Source of the DNA: Mesotaenium endlicherianum
Lineage: Eukaryota > Streptophyta > Zygnematophyceae > Zygnematales > Mesotaeniaceae
Length of the DNA: 49,499 nucleotides
Assembly: GCA_009602735.1 (NCBI GenBank)
Contig: WELA01001939.1
Span: forward strand, 424,437-473,935
Direction of reading: 5' to 3'
Positions within the stretch are counted from its first letter, which is position 1, and every line of letters starts with the position of its first letter. A model generated the notes under the pieces. It made no database searches. It was not told where the DNA came from and was given only the letters and a program-made list of their open reading frames with translations. Shown here in pieces: positions 21,635 to 32,829 of this stretch. Position numbers and translations under genes: made by a program.

Positions 21635-22271
21635 TGCAAGAACAAGAAAGAGGAAAAAATGACATTAGACACTCGTCTCTTCTCGCAGTTTCTGAACAGA
21701 AAACTAAAACTGCTACTGGTGATAGGTCTCTGTATAATAAATTCTGAAAATTTACCTGGCTGTAGTCCATGAGTAGCCGGTCATCATTTAGAGTCCAAGT
21801 TTGCTCAATTTGGAGCACTGGTGAGAGAGATATGATGCTCTAAGTAGAAGGGGGTCAGGCTGCTGGCATTATTAGGACAGAATATGCCTTTTGACATTGT
21901 GCCCTCCCCTGAACTTGGAATGCTCTGAAACTCAAGACACTGGTAGAACATCTTACAACGCCCATTTTGAAACTTACTTTGCAGAATTTGGACAAGTATA
22001 GAAGAACTTATGATTTTCAGAAGTTTCTGCACAGATTTGGAAGAGTGCCTACTCTCTCAGCTCTCAACGACACTCCAGAAATTAGAATGCTCTCAAATTT
22101 GGTGACCCGGTAAAGTTCTCCGACGCGGTCTGTCTGGCACTAGAATTTTAGATTTGAAGCAGTTTTGTGGACGCTATGAAGTTTTGAATTTGTGGCAGAT
22201 TCTAGGCCAAGTTGTACAATTTTCTTTATCATCAAGGAGTAGGCTAGCCAATAAGGTCACACCACCCAATA
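21635..22271 (+). other. E1 3' untranslated region, part 2
   Basis: A noncoding stretch that resumes E1 after E2. No significant frame. The expected polypurine tract and the first ~210 bp of the 3' LTR are missing where it meets the LTR fragment at 22272, which points to a deletion or recombination. Confidence 0.55.
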
Positions 22272-22559
22272 ATGTGCACATTATTCTAGAAAGAGGTGGC
22301 AAGTTTTGGGATGTGTTGGGTGCCAACACATCAATATACACCTTCCTAGAAATTACTTATTTAGCAAAAATATAAATAAGAGCTAGAACATAGAAAGACA
22401 TTCCAGAATCACTCTTATACATACCAAATTCCAGAAATACATTAACTTTCAAGAAGTCATCTTTCTTTCAAGAAGCTACCACTTGTGTACAAAGATCCTT
22501 GTTTTGAATAGATAAAGTATTCTATTTTACTAAGTACTTTATCTATCTGTTTCACTACA
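22272..22559 (+). repeat. Truncated 3' LTR of family 1
   Basis: Matches the last ~290 bp of the LTR at 6863 (from ATGTGCACATTATTCTAG to TTTCACTACA). The 5' part is absent. It ends exactly where the duplicated target of E3b begins. Before E3b inserted, the next bases would have been CCCCAGGTATC of the E4 third ORF (43345 onward). Confidence 0.85.
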
Positions 22560-22666
22560 CCCATGAAATAAATCTTGCTTAGTCAATATAAATATATTTC
22601 ATTTAAATACATAAGATCAGAGATAAGTGGAAGCATTTAAAATCCGGGCGCAATCTTTGCCCTTAT

Positions 22667-23355
22667 CACTAGATAGCCCAAGCTAATACACACTTTTTGG
22701 TGCAAATATAGCATAAGCTTGCTATTTTTTTGAACTCTTAATAGTACTCCAATGATGTCTTGAGACATAGATTTGGAAAGGTATAAGTCTCACCATTCTG
22801 GTCATATAACTTTTTTTTTTAAATAAATTTGATGAATTATTAATTGAATGTAAAGACAAGTGAACACGATCGCCTATTTTTTGTCAATTTTCAAGAACCT
22901 CTTGGGGCTAGCTCTTACAACTCCAAGCATTTGGATTTTGGCCAGAGGTGGCTACACATGTTCTTAGAGGATGTACCAAATTTCAGACATCTAGTCAAAG
23001 TATCTTATGAGATACAATTTTTATCGAAGTTGCTCTCTAATATGCGACGCTTTTTTTTTTGGGTGCATTTAGAAGCCAAAAGTGTGAAATGGCTAAATGA
23101 ATTGTTGTGAAATCAAAGTAGGAGTTCATAAATCCATAATTTGACCACATCTTATTCATTGCATAAGGATATTAATTTATTTATTTTTTTAATTTTAAAA
23201 TATTAAGAAATGAATGAATGCAATTAATATTTCACTTTTACCTATAAACTACACAAATCACATGTTTATAGAAAGTACAAAATTCAAAATGTCAACTAAG
23301 CATAAGGCATCTAACACACTCTTGGACACAAACACATGGCATCATACATCTTACT
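22667..23355 (-). other. PB2 3' noncoding part
   Basis: A/T-rich sequence between the end of the PB2 frame and its terminal repeat. An 88-codon plus-strand frame (22844-23110) has no recognisable motif. The catalytic domain is not present in any frame that I can see. Confidence 0.5.
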
Positions 23356-24474
23356 TCATAAGAGAATTGCACCATTTGAAGTCATGCTAAAAAGTCGTCG
23401 ATATGCTATTCCTTTGCCCTCACCTCTCGTGTAGGACCTACATCCAAGTGGTCTATAGCTAGGCAAAGTTATAGGCCCCTTCTGAAGCTTTTTCCAAAAG
23501 TGCTTTAGACTGGGAAGAGCATGCAGGCCCATAGCTATGCACAAACCATGAAACACAACAATTTCAGTGGTCGTGCAAGGAATCCAGCCCCTAACATTAT
23601 GCTCAGCTGCATATGCATTAGTCTCTCTAGCTAGCTGGTCAAAGAGCCACATGGGCATGAATAAGCACAACACGCTAAAGGGGGACAGACCTCTAAAATT
23701 CTTGGCCGAGATGCCTTGAAGCCCATGGTGATGGTCACTAGAGGGCTTCAATAACATGTCCTCATATGTCTCTCCAGGGGCAGCCTCCCTCCAGCTCCAT
23801 TCTTCAAGGAGCTCCTCAGCAACTCCATTGTCTTCTTGCATGCTTAGGGGTAGCACCTGTGCATCCTCCTCGTCCGAATCAGATTCTGAACTTTCGGCCT
23901 CAATGGCAGTGCCTGCATCACTTTCAGAGTCCAGAACTTTGGACTTTCTTTTTTCTTTCCTATCTGCTGCTGTCTGTGCTTGTTTGAACTTGCTCCTTTG
24001 TGCAGGAGTTGTTATCCTACTCACACCTAAAGGCCTCCCCCTCTTTCTCTTCTCGGCCACAGACGAAAGTTCCTCACTCTCATCAAGTTCCTCATCAGGC
24101 AAGGATAACTCTAGTCTAAGAGGAACAAGCGGGCCTGCCGAATCAGGCTGTGAGGGCTGGCTGTCAGGCACACATGATACTTTCTTCTTATACGCACCCG
24201 CGGCTAAACATTGCTCAAACCCGTTGTCGGCGTTAAGATGACCCTCTACAAACTCAGCAGTAAACTTTACCTTTGTCCCATCATACTCAAACAAGACTTG
24301 AAAGAGAGTGTCATCCTTCTTCCCCTTCATTTCTTTCTTTACCTCTCCTCTCAAAAACACTTGTTCACATTCATCACCGAATTGCTCATATGCCCATACT
24401 CGTTCGAAATAAACTGAACTCACAAATATGTACAACCCTAGCATAGGACTCCTAGAACTCTCTCCTACAGCCAT
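23356..24474 (-). CDS. PB2 piggyBac-like N-terminal protein
   Basis: An intact 372-codon minus-strand frame. I chose the ATG at 24474 because it sits in a strong GCCATGG context and aligns with the start of the PB1 gene; a longer frame begins at 24501. Residues about 10-80 are a compact beta-rich domain shared with PB1 (VFLRGEVKKEMKG, then FQVLFEYDG). An AT-hook (KRKRGRPLG) lies at about 142-150, and an acidic/Ser stretch follows. From about 262 the start of the piggyBac transposase domain is clear (RGLSPFSVLCLFMPMWLFDQ, ETNAYA, WIPCTTTEI, FHGLCIAMGL, LPSLKHFW). The frame then runs about 35 residues into unrelated sequence and stops, before all three catalytic Asp. It could bind DNA or chromatin but not cut. 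Whether it is expressed, for example as a repressor or recruited host protein, is unknown. Confidence 0.85.
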   Translation of the reverse strand: MAVGESSRSPMLGLYIFVSSVYFERVWAYEQFGDECEQVFLRGEVKKEMKGKKDDTLFQVLFEYDGTKVKFTAEFVEGHLNADNGFEQCLAAGAYKKKVSCVPDSQPSQPDSAGPLVPLRLELSLPDEELDESEELSSVAEKRKRGRPLGVSRITTPAQRSKFKQAQTAADRKEKRKSKVLDSESDAGTAIEAESSESDSDEEDAQVLPLSMQEDNGVAEELLEEWSWREAAPGETYEDMLLKPSSDHHHGLQGISAKNFRGLSPFSVLCLFMPMWLFDQLARETNAYAAEHNVRGWIPCTTTEIVVFHGLCIAMGLHALPSLKHFWKKLQKGPITLPSYRPLGCRSYTRGEGKGIAYRRLFSMTSNGAILL

Positions 24475-25960
24475 GGCGGACGAATTCAAGAAGAGCGACA
24501 AAGAAGAAGGAAGAAGCAGTTGCTGTCAGTCGTGGAAAACTGCAATTCGAACAGACATTGAACAGGCGAAATTGATTTCAATCCAGATTTTGGATCGTAC
24601 GTTTTCACCTGTACCTTTGTCTGTACTCGTCGATTTTGTTTGCGAATTTAATCGCAGAATCCTTGCGATGTTCCCAATCGTTTGAACCTAATTCTGTAAA
24701 AAATGATTAAATATACGTAAAATGCTAGCCTAAACCAGGGAGCTCTCGAAATGCACCAAAATATGTGTGTTGCACCAAATGTGGTTCAATGGGCTATCTA
24801 GTGTTATGAATTTCGTTTACTCATCTTTACGTCTTGACTCATTTACCGTAGTGTACTATAATTGCACACTAACTCAAAGTACAAGAAAGAGGAGAACTTG
24901 AGGACTAGAGCTTCTCCTTTCAAAACTCAAGGCCTCTTGCCTACCAGGCTTACAAGCATGTATAAGCATATACACAACATTAGAGGGCTGAATAGCAAAG
25001 GCGCTCTCATTCAGATGACCATAATATAGCTAAAACACATCCCATTGACTTAGGTGCAAAACCATGGAATTTGTCTACTATGTGACCCCGAAATATCAGA
25101 GGGCATGACTCTGTCAATGCTACTCCAAATTGAGCAAACTTAACGACAACAAATGCATCTTGACAAGACTTTTCCAAAAAGTCCTACTTTGTTTTATTTG
25201 GAGCACAGACGAGGGAGCCATGTCAATTTCCGTGAAAGCTGGTCATATAACGAACCCAAAAGTGCACACATCACTTGCAAGTAGAAATCCGACTCTAAAC
25301 CCTACTGTCCAGAATAAGGGACCACAAGATTCCAACCTGCTATGTACCTAGTGACCACCTGGTTGACCACGGCGCAAGGTGCGCCGTTTTGTGGGAAACT
25401 CGTTAAGTTGGGACCAACGGATTTAGGTATAACGATCATATTAATTGGTCGGTTGACTGAAGTCCTAACTGTTCAGCTAAATGACCACGGTTCCGCCTAC
25501 CCAGGATTTAACCACACTGGTAGGACATCAGTTCACAGAATCCAAGTCAACCTCCCGACTTTCAGTGCATTACAAATCGGTCACATGTGCCAACATACAA
25601 ATAATTATCTAAATAAATATGTCTATTCTCAGCGTACTGAGTCTAAGTATACTAACTATCATTATGGAGCTTACTATATATCAACCTACTGATGTTGTGT
25701 TTTACATATATATCTTGATAATTTCAACAAAGTACAATATGATACAAAAGTCATCCTGTTGACCTTTTCGACAAAGTCAGCAACTACACTATAATATAAA
25801 AGTCATCCTGCTGACCTTTTCAACAAAGCAAGTGTACTCGAATTATCTCAACATATTCATTTCGATGAACTCGCACATGTGAATATATTGACATGTTACA
25901 AATTTAGTGTTGTATTTATACATGCATTTACTTAGATGAATAATAAACTGATTCATTACA

Positions 25961-28587
25961 GTCTCCCCAACTTAAATTATTGTCGCCTCGACAACACTCA
26001 GCATACGATTCATTTATTTAATAGTAGACTTCAGTCAATCAGGTGAAGCAAAGCAAGTAAACAAAATATAAGCATGATATTTTCACTTACTCAATGCAAG
26101 TAAAAATTACTCACAGCAAACTGTCATGCAAGCAACCATCTGACTTCACAATGATAACTGAAGACATGCATGGACTTATCCCTACTCTCAATAGTCCTTT
26201 CAAGTGAACAACACAATAGGGCACATCACCCATGCAAACACCACACCCCAATCAAACAGCCTTTTCTTGAGGTCAAAGAGTGAAAGAATGTTATTAAAGC
26301 TCAGCCTACTGAAGTAAGCTTTTTCTCCTTCTCCTGGTCTTCAAATCCGTGCCGTGCTCAATCCTTGAAAGCTCCTCACAAGCAATTTCTTGTGAATTAG
26401 GTACCTGCTCAATATTTAGCGTACTGAAGACAAAGGGAGACCAACAATTTTGATAGCCTTGAATGCCCTTACAAGATAGCATCTGGTTATTAAGTCCAAG
26501 AAATTTTTTAATTTTAACCACATTTCCAGAGCACACAAAATTCAAAGAAACATATGGTTGTAAGCAATATACTGGTCACCTCAAGCAGTTCCCTGATGTG
26601 TCCTGCATCATGGCTATCCAATCCAACTCATGGCAATATACTTACTCAGTTAGTACGTATACTTGCTCCAATAGTAAACTGCAACCCACAGTTTACACCA
26701 GTCAATCACTGATGCTCCTGATATTAATGCAGTCCATATATAGGATGTGGCAGTGTATGACTCAATTAGTAAATACACTTGCTGTTGGGTATGCAGGTAA
26801 GCACAGCTTACTGAATACTCCTAATACACATCCCATCTCCCTCTTTCCAACTTAAAGAGTTGTCGACCCGACAGCTCTAACCACATATACACACCAAGAA
26901 GTGCCTACAACACCTCATTATAAGAACACACACAGAGTGACTGTAACAGAGGATTGCAGAGGCACGAGTGGGTGGAGGAGAATCAACAAAGGAAAACGAA
27001 GAGAGGACACAGATTGCAAATTCTCAAGTAAGCAAGAAAGAAACTCCCCCCCCCAAAAAATTAGTCCATTTTCAAAACTAAAGAAATGCCTAAAGTGGCA
27101 TAGTGAAGAGTTTATTGCCATTCAGACCCTCTCACCATAAAGTTTTATCTCTGAATATCCCAAACGCAAACCAGCATATCGCACTCCTTCATTTGAGAGT
27201 GTAGATAGCTTGCTATGAGATAAAGACAACCGACCCCATTGCAGGTTTTATCCAAATACCAAAGAGTAGCTCAGTTAGCTGACTCTCCCAACGCATACAT
27301 ACGATGACTCATACTAGTCATACATAGCAAGACATACACCAAAATGACAACCACCCAATAGGGAGAGTCAACAATCCAAGCGAAAAGGGAACAGAAACAA
27401 CCAATTGTATCATAGTTCTGATGTTTCAGGATACTTCCTCCTTCAGGCCTTATTGCTTGAAGTTGCCTAGAGGACAGGTGGGGAAGCGTCACGTGGCAGC
27501 GTCTAGCATGCCAACTTCTCGGCCTCTCTCGACCTGTATGCCACTATTGCTTCACACGCTGCTTGCTGGTCTCAGTCTGTTGAACAAACAACAAACAAGT
27601 GTGTGGATTACCTTCAATGAGCTAAGCTACGCGTGGTAAACACCACATTCTAGCTGCATCACTCTACTCAAGATCTGATGACTCCATTACATAATTCCCA
27701 GGAGGGCAAGGCAAACATTGGGATCACATAGACTCAACCGATGACAATGGGCAAATTCAATATAGCTCAAAAGTAAGTTCCTCTCTAGGGGCACATACAT
27801 GGCACCTATTCCATTGCAGCAAGCACTTAGCAAGCCAATAACAACAGAGTGCATAAATCATGGGTAAGACTTTCGCACTGTAACCCCAAGCTAGCAAGAA
27901 GAATGTTTGTGCATCAGACTGAACAAGATCATTCAAGCCATGCATTGCGAGAACGTCCATAATGTCGATGGTCTCTTCTGTCTTTACTTGGGTGTGCATA
28001 ATCAATCTATTACAGCAGGGCCCATTTTACACCTGCTCTATGGTATGCTAACGGCTATCCACTACCTCTAGCACCCGGGATGCAAATTCCATACTCGCGA
28101 CGCATATACGATGCATCTTGCATGCTACCTAGCATGCGTCTCTAGCGAGCTCAATTAGCTGCAAGGCCGGCAAAAACTTAGCACATTGCTAATATGCCCA
28201 CATCGTCCCTATGACAAAGACGCAACCTTCCTTACACTTGACCAAGTGTACAGGTGGCATCCAAAATATACAGCCAACTGGACCTAAGACAAGTAGTCAA
28301 ACTCCCTCTAGTATCCACGTTGACTTCACATACAACAGTCAACATACCGTACAGAGCCAAGTCTCGATATGCTGATTTATCTGAATCTTGCGCTGGCTCC
28401 AACAAGCCACAATCCCATAGTAAGACATGCCAAACACCAAGCATGGCAACACCCAAAGCTCATTCAACTTCGGCACTCAAAGTACTCATGAACCGCGGCT
28501 GCTCTCGAACACTTAACCCTTTATAAGCCATGAAAAATAAAAGAGTGTCAAAGGAAAACCCTTGCGTCCATAAACCCAAGCCCTTAA
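25961..28587 (-). other. E3b internal region, 3' portion
   Basis: Reverse complement of about 32035-35191 of E3, without the solo LTR there. It starts with the complement of the polypurine tract (TCTCCCCAACTT) and the hairpin TTGTCGCCTCGACAA. A second hairpin plus purine tract is at about 26850-26872. No coding frame is recognisable. It ends at TTAA (28584-28587), the target of PB1. Confidence 0.8.
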
Positions 28588-28860
28588 CACTAGGTGTACC
28601 ACAATCCATATATGGATCTAGATCCATTTATGGTTTCATATTGGCCTCTTTTTCTATGGCCATTTTTTACTAGAATTGATAACTTTTTCAAAAAAAAAAA
28701 TGCAGCGGACGGTCGGCTATAAGGTCAAGATAGTGGGCAAAATCAACCATCCTTGATTCGCCCAAGTATAGCACCTCTTATCGCAAAAAATTGAGAAGTA
28801 CAAGTCAGTTTTTTTGATATTTATCCTTTTTTTTGTTCATTTCTTGCAAAATTTTTAGCC

Positions 28861-29775
28861 ATGGCTGACACTCCGGACACCGTAGTGCTCGAAAATGTTA
28901 GCGAAGGCACCCAAATTTTGGTATTTTGCCAGTTCTGGGGTCCTAAGTGGGCCAGAACAGCTTTTGGGGAGGGTTACAATGAAATTTACTTGTTGGGAAG
29001 GTTAAATCAAGAGGTGAAGGGGAAAGATAAGAAGTTTGCATAGAAAGTCTTTTTCGAGTTTGACAAGGACAACAAAATATAGGACCCAGTTGTTGTCAGA
29101 TTGTATTTGCCTAAAATACCAGAGATTTGGTGGGTTACTCTCAAACCAAGAGTTATTAGGATCAGCAAGACCACTGCAAATCCACCTTGAAGTCTTGCAA
29201 ACAAAGTGGATGAGTTAGACTTACCTTTGGAGATTTTGGCTGCAAATCACAGGGCACAAATGAAGAAGCAAAAAAGGTTAGAAGCTCAAAGGCTAACAGC
29301 ACAACAAGCAAGAGCAAGCACATCAAGAGGCAAGAAGGATCATTATGTTCAGCAGCAGCAGCAGGAAGAGGGAGAGGAGGATGAGGAGGAGGAGGAGGAG
29401 GATGAAGACTCTGAAGAGGAGGAGCAAGAGGAGGAGGAGGTGCTAAGGAAAAGGGGCAGGCCCTCTAAGCAGAGGGTAATAGACATGAGTGTCCCAGAGT
29501 TTAGGAAGGAGAAGAAAGCCAGAAAGACAAAGCTAAGATTAGAAGCAGGGAAGGCAGCCAGGAAGTCTTACAGGAGGAAGGTAGCTGTGGACTTTGATGC
29601 GTCGGAACATGAGTCAGATACTGACTTGGAGCTGGAGAACAATCCTCTGGATGAAGCTGATGAGCCTGAGAGTGTGCTGCATGACTTGGATGACACACCT
29701 TCCGACAGGTTTGCCCCGGTGAGCAGTTTGACTGGTTGAAGAAGCCAGTGCCTCCTCCATCTACAAGTCTGCAGA
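28861..29775 (+). pseudogene. PB1 transposase pseudogene, part 1 (N-terminal domain, AT-hook)
   Basis: ATG at 28861 in a GCCATGG context. The first ~60 residues align with the PB2 protein (IYLLGRLNQEVKG against VFLRGEVKKEMKG; VFFEFD against VLFEYD). In-frame TAG codons occur at 29041 and about 29080. The frame continues with a Gln/Glu-rich low-complexity stretch, an AT-hook (RKRGRPSKQ, about 29447) and an acidic region. Near 29725 the homology shifts frame to QFDWLKKPVPPP, which runs into the target duplicate of E3 (29771-29775, GCAGA). Confidence 0.88.
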
Positions 29776-31043
29776 TGTAATGAATCAATTCATTATTTAT
29801 TTAATTAATTACATATATAAACATAACACTTAATTAATTGCATATATAAACATAACACTAAATAAGTATTATGTCTATATACTCACATGTGCGAGTTCAT
29901 CTAAATGAATGTATGTCGATGTAATGCGAGTTTACTTACTTTGTCAAAAAGGTCAGCAGGATGACTTTTGTACCATAGTGTAGTTTGCTGACTTTGTTGA
30001 AAAGGTCAGCAGGATGACTTTTGTATCATAGTATAGTTTGCTGAGATTTATATATCAGTTATATATAGGATATAATATCAGTAGGTTGACATATAGTAAG
30101 CTCGCTTGATATTAGTCAATATACTTAGCTTCAGTACGCTGAGGATAGACATATTCATTTAGATTGTTATTTGTAGATTGGCACATGTGACCGTAGTATA
30201 CTGAAAGTCGGGAGGTCGACTGAGATTCGGTAAACCGATGTCCTACCAGTGTGGTTAACTCCTGGGTAGGCGGAGCCGTCGTCAGTCAACCGACCAATTA
30301 ATATGGTCGTTATACCTAGATCCGTGGGTCCCAACTTAACGGGTTTCCCACGAAACGGCGCACCTTGCGCCGTGGTCAACCAGGTGGTCACTAGGTACAT
30401 AGCAGGCTGGGATCTCGTGGTCCCTCATTCTGGACAGTAGGCTTTACAGTGGGATTTCTACTTGCAAGTGATGTGTGCACTTTTTGGGTTCGTTCTAATT
30501 ACCAGCCTTCACGGAAATTGACATGGCTGCTTCGTTTGCGCTCCAAATGGAGCGAACTAGGACTTTTCGGAAAGGTCTCGTCAAGATGCATCCGTTGTTG
30601 TTGAGTTTGCGCAATTTAAAGTAGTATTGACAGAGTTATGCCCTCTGACATTTTGGGGCCACGCAGCGGACAGATTCCATGGTTTTTGCACCCAAGTCAG
30701 TGGGATGTGTTTGAGCTACTTTATGGTCATCTGAATGAGAGCGCCTTTGCTATTCATTCCCCTGATGTTGTGTATGTGCTTACACATGCTTGGATGCCTG
30801 GTAGGCAAGAGGTCATGAGTTTCTAAAGGAGAAGCTCTAGTCCTCACATTCGCCTCTTTCTTGTGCCTTGTATTCGCGTGCAACTATGGCACACTACGAT
30901 AAGTGAGTCAAGGGTTATAGATGAGTAAACGGAATTCATTATAAGGGCGAAGATTGCTCCCTGATTTCACACGCTTCCACCTATCTCTGGTCTTTTATAT
31001 TTAAATGAAATATATTAATCTTGAAATAGCAAGATTCATTTCA
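29776..31043 (+). repeat. E3 5' LTR (LTR family 3)
   Basis: Starts TGTAATGAATCAATTC and ends AGCAAGATTCATTTCA, termini nearly identical to LTR family 2. It contains a 53-bp unit repeated twice (29940-30045, AAAGGTCAGCAGGATGACTT), the core hairpin shared with family 2 (about 30225-30280), and a GC-rich hairpin ACGGCGC-ACCTT-GCGCCGT (30355-30373). Confidence 0.92.
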
Positions 31044-31044
31044 G

Positions 31045-31057
31045 TGGTATCGGAGCT
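31045..31057 (+). promoter_or_regulatory. E3 primer binding site (tRNA-iMet)
   Basis: TGGTATCGGAGCT begins one base after the LTR, identical over 12 bases to the E1 and E2 sites. Confidence 0.9.
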
Positions 31058-32326
31058 GAAGTCCTTCTTGAATGTCCGTGCTCGTCTTCTTTGTCTCAGG
31101 AGGAAAGTGTGTGACGCTTACTTGTGTGGTATGATGAGTCTAGGTGGAGCTTGGGGAAGTGTACGATGTAGAGCATTGTACATCCTGTCCAGGATCCTTC
31201 CACTTGCTCACCTAGAGTGTCTCCGGGCTCAATGTACTATGCGGCATACTAACTTGACTTTCCTAGCCTCTTGTGTACGGATCCACGCATGGAGAAGCCT
31301 AAAGTGGAGGCTTGATGGACGAGGTGTCTGCAAGCATCAAGGGCAGCCTCAAGGGAGTTGCATCATAGCAAGCTGGATATGACTCATTTACCTCCCTTGA
31401 TCATGTCGTTGTGTGTTGTTCTATGCAATCCACGGCGAGCATAGAGAGGGGTGTGCACTCCAGCGGTGCTAGAGGACTTGTTAGTCTGTTGTGCTAACCC
31501 TTCGGGTTTAAGCTTGTTGCTTTGCAAGAGACGTACCTCTCTCATTATGTGTGTGGTAGCTAGGTTGAGGGAGCTTGGATATGGCTGCATGTGTTGAGCA
31601 ATTGAGACAGTGCGTGCACACATGATTTACTAACTTAAGTTTTCAAGTATGGATTACGACAAGTTTTCGTCGCCACGGTCCAAGTGCACTACGTCGTCCA
31701 CAAGCTTCAGCATGCTGCAACTTCTATGAGAAGAGGCTTCCATAGCAACAATGGCATCCTACAGATACCCTCTATTCCCAACCATGGCTGTGACATTGTG
31801 TGCTCCTCTCGTTTGCCACATTGACGTGGGCTGGAAGGTTTAGGGTATGTGCCTTGTGCTTGAATGCTATGTGTGAGACGGTGCTTTGGTGGTACTTGAT
31901 GGGATCGTAGGAGCTTGGGGTTTAAGCTTAAGATAAGTCTAGTCAGTGTGCAGAGGCTTTTGGATGCGGATCTTATGTGATTGCCTAAGTTGGTCTGCTG
32001 GATTATTTGACCCAATGTGGTTAAAAGGGTTTAAGAGCTTGGGTGTATGGACGCAAGGACTTTCCTTTAACTCTCTTTAGTTTGCATGACCTATTAAAGG
32101 TTAAGTGTCCGAGAGCAGCCGCGATCAATGAGTACTTTGAGTGGTTGAGCTGAACGAGCTCTTGGTGTCGCCATGCTTGGTGCGTGACATGTCTTACTGT
32201 GGGATTGTGGCTCGCCGGAGCTAGCGAGATAATCAGATAAGATGAGCATATCGAGACTTGGGTCTGTACGGTGTGTTGACTGACGTATGGAAAGTCAACG
32301 TGGATACTAGAGGGGGTTTGACTACT

Positions 32327-32829
32327 TGTAGTGAAACGGATAGATAAAGTACTTAGTAAAACAGAATACTTTATCTATTCAAGACAAGGATCTTTGAACA
32401 CAAGTGGTAGCTTCTTGAAAGAGAGATGGCTTCTTGAAAGTTAATATATTTCTGGATTTTGGCAAATACAAGAGTGATTCTCGAATGTCTTTCTATGTTC
32501 TAGCTCTTGTTTATATACTTGCTACATAAGTAATTTCTAGGAAGGTGTATGTTGATGTGTTGGCACCCAACACATCCCAAAACTTGCCACCTCTTTCTAG
32601 AATAATGTACACATGTCCTTTTGACCTAAAAATGGCACATCTGACTTTTGCCACATGGAGTTCTTCTAGGTCTTTCCTCTAACTTCGAAAATGCCTTGGA
32701 AGGTTCAAAGGACATGAACCAAGTTACTAGAGTACCTATTCACACTTGACTCCACACAATACTACTCCAAATATATTTAAAAACATTAAAATATATGCGA
32801 ACAAATATATAATAACTCAAATCACTACA
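32327..32829 (-). repeat. Solo LTR (family 1) inside E3
   Basis: A 503-bp reverse-complement copy of the E1 LTR, from TGTAGTGAAACGG to AAATCACTACA. A perfect 5-bp target duplication CTACT flanks it (32322-32326 and 32830-32834). Confidence 0.95.

Larger units (their letters stand above)
6863..22559 (+). mobile_element. E1: decayed Ty3/gypsy chromovirus (LTR family 1)
   Basis: E1 has a 5' LTR (6863-7364), a tRNA-Met primer site, gag, pol with a C-terminal chromodomain, a 3' untranslated stretch and a 5'-truncated 3' LTR (22272-22559). It is interrupted by a solo LTR of the same family (11213-11777) and by E2 (12810-21629). Premature stops, frameshifts and a changed catalytic residue show it is dead. 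The 5' flank CTTGA (6858-6862) does not match the 3' flank ACCCA/CCCAT. The two LTRs also sit in different parts of E4 (its LTR on the left, its third ORF on the right). E1 may therefore be a recombinant of two family-1 insertions. Confidence 0.85.
22667..24803 (-). mobile_element. PB2: internally deleted piggyBac-like transposon
   Basis: A 2137-bp insertion in the E3b LTR. It has perfect 14-bp terminal inverted repeats, CACTAGATAGCCCA at 22667 and its complement ending at 24803, and sub-terminal copies of TTGGTGCA at both ends. It is flanked by TTAT (22663-22666 and 24804-24807), a one-base variant of the piggyBac target TTAA. The empty site is visible in the E3 LTR (ATAA at 36381-36384 in the opposite sense). 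The start CACTAG resembles the CCCTAG start of the classical piggyBac terminus. The only gene is the N-terminal half of a transposase; the catalytic half is missing. Confidence 0.88.
22564..25960 (-). repeat. E3b 3' LTR (family 3), split by PB2
   Basis: On the plus strand it begins TGAAATAAATCTTGC and ends GATTCATTACA, the reverse complement of the family-3 LTR. PB2 splits it at the TTAT string. The minus strand also gives the long frame seen in all copies of this LTR (25342-25692 on the plus strand), which I treat as a by-product of the conserved core. Confidence 0.88.

Noticed and set aside
23756..24241. 161-codon Ser/Leu-rich plus-strand frame
   Set aside because: It is the antisense shadow of the acidic and Ser-rich part of the PB2 gene.
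28511..28530. TTAACCCTTTATAAG near 28514 looks like a classical piggyBac 5' terminus
   Set aside because: It lies within the E3b internal region; its complement occurs at about 32090-32110 in E3. The true PB1 border is the TTAA at 28584.
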